This document shows, piece after piece, positions 41,666-43,117 of a DNA stretch of 43,117 bases. Positions within the stretch are counted from its first letter, which is position 1; each line of letters starts with the position of its first letter. Under the pieces are notes generated by a model that worked only from the letters and a program-made list of their open reading frames with translations, had not been told where the DNA came from and searched no databases. The stretch spans positions 1-43,117 of the forward strand of contig CAYLMM010000017.1 in the NCBI GenBank assembly GCA_964384825.1, in the 5' to 3' direction. Both the position numbers and the translations under genes were made by a program. Origin of the DNA: CAYLMM01 sp964384825 (GTDB taxonomy: Bacteria > Krumholzibacteriota > Krumholzibacteriia > LZORAL124-64-63).

Positions 41666-41680
41666 GGGCACGTGAAATGC
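41666..41680 (+). promoter_or_regulatory. Sigma-54 (-24/-12) promoter of the NifX-like operon
   Basis: GGGCACG-TGAA-ATGC matches TGGCACG-N4-TTGC at all invariant positions: GG at 41667-41668 and GC at 41679-41680 with exactly 10 nt between. The predicted start is about 41692, at the SD GGAGG (41693-41697), giving a leader of only about 12 nt before ATG 41704. The PAS-AAA+ activator gene lies just upstream. Confidence 0.75.
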
Positions 41681-41703
41681 GGTAGAGGAGGCGGAGGATT
41701 GAT

Positions 41704-42249
41704 ATGAAAGTTGCTGTCACCATCTGGGGCGATCGTGTTTCCCCGGTCTTCGACGAGGCCCGCCGGCTCTTGCTGGTGGATTTCGATCAGACCCGGGAGA
41801 CGGCGCGCACCGAGATTCCCCTGCCGGACGAATCTCCCGCCGCCCGCATCGCCGCGGTGATCGGCTGCGGAGCCGAAGCGCTGCTCTGCGGCGCCGTGTC
41901 GCAGCCGGTTCTCGCCATGCTGGAGGGGACGGGGCTGCGGGTGATCCCGTTTCTGGCCGGGCCGGTGGACGAACTGCTTCCCGCCTGGCTCGAGGGGCGC
42001 CTGCTGACCACGGCTTTCGGAATGCCCGGATGCCGGGGCGGACGCGGCTGCGGCCGGATGTGCCGCGGCGGGCGCGGCGGCGGCCGGGGACGGAACGCCG
42101 GAGCGCCGGCGGGACCCGGCGGCGGCCGTCCGGGCCGGGGAATGGGACAAGGCCGGGGAATGGGACAAGGACAGGGCCCGGATCAGGGCCCAGGACGCGG
42201 AAGAGGCGGTCGCGGCGGAGGCCGCGGCGGCGGAAAGGGAAACCAATGA
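41704..42249 (+). CDS. NifX/NifB/MTH1175-like protein with Cys and Gly-Arg-rich tail
   Basis: This is a 181-residue protein. Residues 1-110 form the dinitrogenase iron-molybdenum cofactor biosynthesis (NifX/NafY/MTH1175) fold: MKVAVTIWGDRVSPVFDEARRLLLVD opens it, the IGCGAEALLCGAVSQPVL segment lies in the middle, and ...GLRVIPFLAGPVDEL follows. The C-terminal 70 residues are a low-complexity tail, first cysteine-rich (GCRGGRGCGRMC) and then GRG/GQG repeats with GRGMGQ twice. The fold binds metal clusters in known relatives, and the tail could add metal or nucleic-acid binding. ATG 41704 has GGAGG 6 nt upstream, right after the sigma-54 promoter. The stop overlaps the next gene (ATGA). No nitrogenase genes are present, so a nitrogen-fixation role is not supported. 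Confidence 0.85.
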   Translation: MKVAVTIWGDRVSPVFDEARRLLLVDFDQTRETARTEIPLPDESPAARIAAVIGCGAEALLCGAVSQPVLAMLEGTGLRVIPFLAGPVDELLPAWLEGRLLTTAFGMPGCRGGRGCGRMCRGGRGGGRGRNAGAPAGPGGGRPGRGMGQGRGMGQGQGPDQGPGRGRGGRGGGRGGGKGNQ

Positions 42250-42608
42250 AGTTGATCGTCACTGCGCAGGGACCGGACATGAACAGCCCGGTGGACCCGC
42301 GATTCGGAAGGGCCAAGTGCTTCGTCGAGGTCGATACCGAGACCGGCGCGCACGAGGTCATCGACAACGCCCAGAATCTCGACGCCCTGCAGGGCGCCGG
42401 CGTCCAGGCGGCCCAGAACGTGGTCGCCCGCTCGCCCGAGGCCCTGCTGACCGGGCACTGCGGACCGAAGGCTTTCCGGGTCCTGCAGACCGCGGGCGTG
42501 AAGATCTGCGTCGAGGTGAAAGGGACGGTGGCCGAGGCCGTCGCCGCCTACCAGGCGGGCGACCTCCAGGCCGTCGCTTCGCCCGACGTCGAGGGACACT
42601 GGGTCTAG
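42246..42608 (+). CDS. NifX/MTH1175-like metal-cluster-binding protein
   Basis: This 120-residue single-domain member of the same family as the previous gene is without the tail. MKLIVTAQGPDMNSPVDPRFGRAKCFVEVD is the family opening (SPVDPRFGRA), AAQNVVARSPEALLTGHCGPKAF the central cluster loop with Cys81, and GVKICVEVKGTVAEAV the last strand-helix. ATG 42246 overlaps the previous stop (ATGA) and has GGAAAGGG upstream. In related operons such proteins bind Mo, Cu or Fe-S clusters or deliver them. The two unequal NifX-like proteins may act as a pair. A small hairpin lies between this gene and the DUF5320 gene. Confidence 0.9.
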   Translation: MKLIVTAQGPDMNSPVDPRFGRAKCFVEVDTETGAHEVIDNAQNLDALQGAGVQAAQNVVARSPEALLTGHCGPKAFRVLQTAGVKICVEVKGTVAEAVAAYQAGDLQAVASPDVEGHWV

Positions 42609-42618
42609 ATGATGTGAT

Positions 42619-42644
42619 CGGATCCGGCCTCGAGCCTGGATCCG
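42619..42644 (+). promoter_or_regulatory. Intercistronic hairpin upstream of the DUF5320 gene
   Basis: CGGATCC (42619-42625) and GGATCCG (42638-42644) pair. GGC/GCC extends the stem to 10 bp with one bulged T and a CTCGA loop. It starts 11 nt after the NifX-like stop and ends just before the SD AAAGGAGG, so it may stabilise or tune the DUF5320 message. Confidence 0.4.
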
Positions 42645-42658
42645 GAAAGGAGGCAGTC

Positions 42659-43015
42659 ATGCCGAGCGGAGATCGAACAGGACCGATGGGTCAGGGACCG
42701 CGGACAGGACGCGGCATGGGTTATTGCAACGGCTACGATGTTCCGGGTTATGCGAATCCGGGACCGGGCCTGGGGCTCGGACGCGGATTCGGCGGCGGTT
42801 TCGGCCGCGGCCGGGGCATGGGCCGGGGCATGGGTCGCGGCATGGGCTGGGGCCGGGGAGCTTATCCCGCGCCGGTCGCCGCGCCCGAGGCGCCCCGGAC
42901 CGCCGCGCCGGCGGCCGACCAGACCGCCGCGCTGCGGGAGAGCCTCGACGGCGTGCAGCGCGTGCTCGCCGAACTGAAGAATCGTCTCGACGCCCTCGAG
43001 GGCCGGGACAAGTAG
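42659..43015 (+). CDS. DUF5320 family Gly/Met/Arg-rich protein
   Basis: This 118-residue protein opens with the DUF5320 signature MPSGDRTGPMGQGPRTGRGMGYC. A long glycine-rich stretch with three GRGMGRGM-type repeats (about 35-65), a proline/alanine linker and a C-terminal coiled-coil helix (ESLDGVQRVLAELKNRLDALEG) follow. Only one cysteine (Cys23) is present. ATG 42659 has AAAGGAGG about 5 nt upstream. DUF5320 genes typically accompany NifX-like and Mrp/MinD-type ATPase genes in anaerobes, as here. The helix suggests oligomerisation, and the Gly-rich part may be flexible. The function is unknown. Confidence 0.88.
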   Translation: MPSGDRTGPMGQGPRTGRGMGYCNGYDVPGYANPGPGLGLGRGFGGGFGRGRGMGRGMGRGMGWGRGAYPAPVAAPEAPRTAAPAADQTAALRESLDGVQRVLAELKNRLDALEGRDK

Positions 43016-43039
43016 GAATAATCGAAAGGTGGCGGAGAG

Positions 43040-43117
43040 ATGATCCGCAGGAATGAAATCCAGGCCCGCGGCCGCGGAGGCGGCGGCGGGGGCGGTGGAA
43101 TGGGTCGCGGCGGCGGC
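43040..43117 (+). CDS. Start of a further Gly-rich gene, cut by window edge
   Basis: ATG 43040, preceded by AAAGGTGG (about 7 nt), opens a frame with no stop to the edge. The 26 visible residues begin MIRRNEIQARGRGG and continue as glycine-rich with MGRGGG. Its position 24 nt after the DUF5320 stop makes it part of the same operon. I cannot assign a family; the low-complexity beginning resembles the tail of the first NifX-like protein. Confidence 0.55.
   Translation, partial: MIRRNEIQARGRGGGGGGGGMGRGGG

Noticed and set aside
41704..42608. Nitrogen-fixation (nif) locus
   Set aside because: The NifX/MTH1175 fold alone does not imply nitrogenase; no nifHDK, nifB radical-SAM or nifEN gene is present.

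Overview
The window looks like chromosome from an uncultivated, high-G+C (about 70% by eye), Gram-negative bacterium of the FCB superphylum, of the Eisenbacteria / Krumholzibacteriota / Latescibacteria kind. The basis is three large secreted proteins ending in a FlgD-like Ig domain that opens with NPFNPxT, an MXAN_6640-like secreted metalloprotease, two lipoproteins with lipoboxes, murein and mechanosensitive-channel genes, and a sigma-54 module. The lineage is inferred, because there is no rRNA in the window. I found no rRNA, tRNA, CRISPR array, insertion sequence, phage or plasmid genes. TTG and GTG starts behind good Shine-Dalgarno (SD) sites are frequent.

Layout. 1-4.7 kb (minus): an S9 peptidase (partial at the left edge) and a secreted subtilisin-like protease. 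4.97-7.7 kb (plus): aminopeptidase P and a DMT transporter. 7.8-11.2 kb (minus): a membrane protein, an MscS channel and a macro-domain protein, probably one operon. 11.4 kb: DUF456 (plus). 11.9-13.0 kb (minus): a lipoprotein isoaspartyl peptidase/asparaginase. 13.2-18.5 kb (plus): a sigma-70-type promoter, two overlapping paralogous sensor kinases with FG-GAP/VCBS-type periplasmic domains and an unusual dimerisation region, and an AhpD-like protein. 18.5-20.0 kb (minus): an MltF-type transglycosylase. 20.3-26.1 kb (plus): a secreted metalloprotease, DUF503, a cyclase-family metal hydrolase, a CaCA exchanger and an RluB/E/F-type pseudouridine synthase, ending in a long bidirectional terminator. 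26.2-27.7 kb (minus): a PLP enzyme. 27.9-33.4 kb (plus): mitochondrial-type aconitase and two tandem PD40 propeller proteins. 33.4-38.2 kb (minus): a five-gene run of secreted phosphoesterase, arylsulfotransferase-like protein, two small membrane proteins and a PAPS-type sulfotransferase. 38.3 kb (minus): an RRM protein.

38.8 kb to the right edge (plus) holds the most interesting module. An M48-TerB fusion overlaps a sigma-54 activator whose PAS domain carries five cysteines. Next comes a 185-bp intergenic region with three copies of a TGTCGCAT-type element and a well-spaced -24/-12 promoter. The promoter leads into two NifX/MTH1175-type proteins, a DUF5320 protein and the start of another glycine-rich gene. 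The arrangement recalls the sigma-54-controlled ORP (orange protein) operons of anaerobes, but no nitrogenase or ORP ATPase gene lies inside the window.

Functionally the segment is dominated by envelope and secreted functions (proteases, phosphoesterase, sulfotransferases, sensors, propellers), plus a few housekeeping enzymes (aconitase, aminopeptidase P, pseudouridine synthase).
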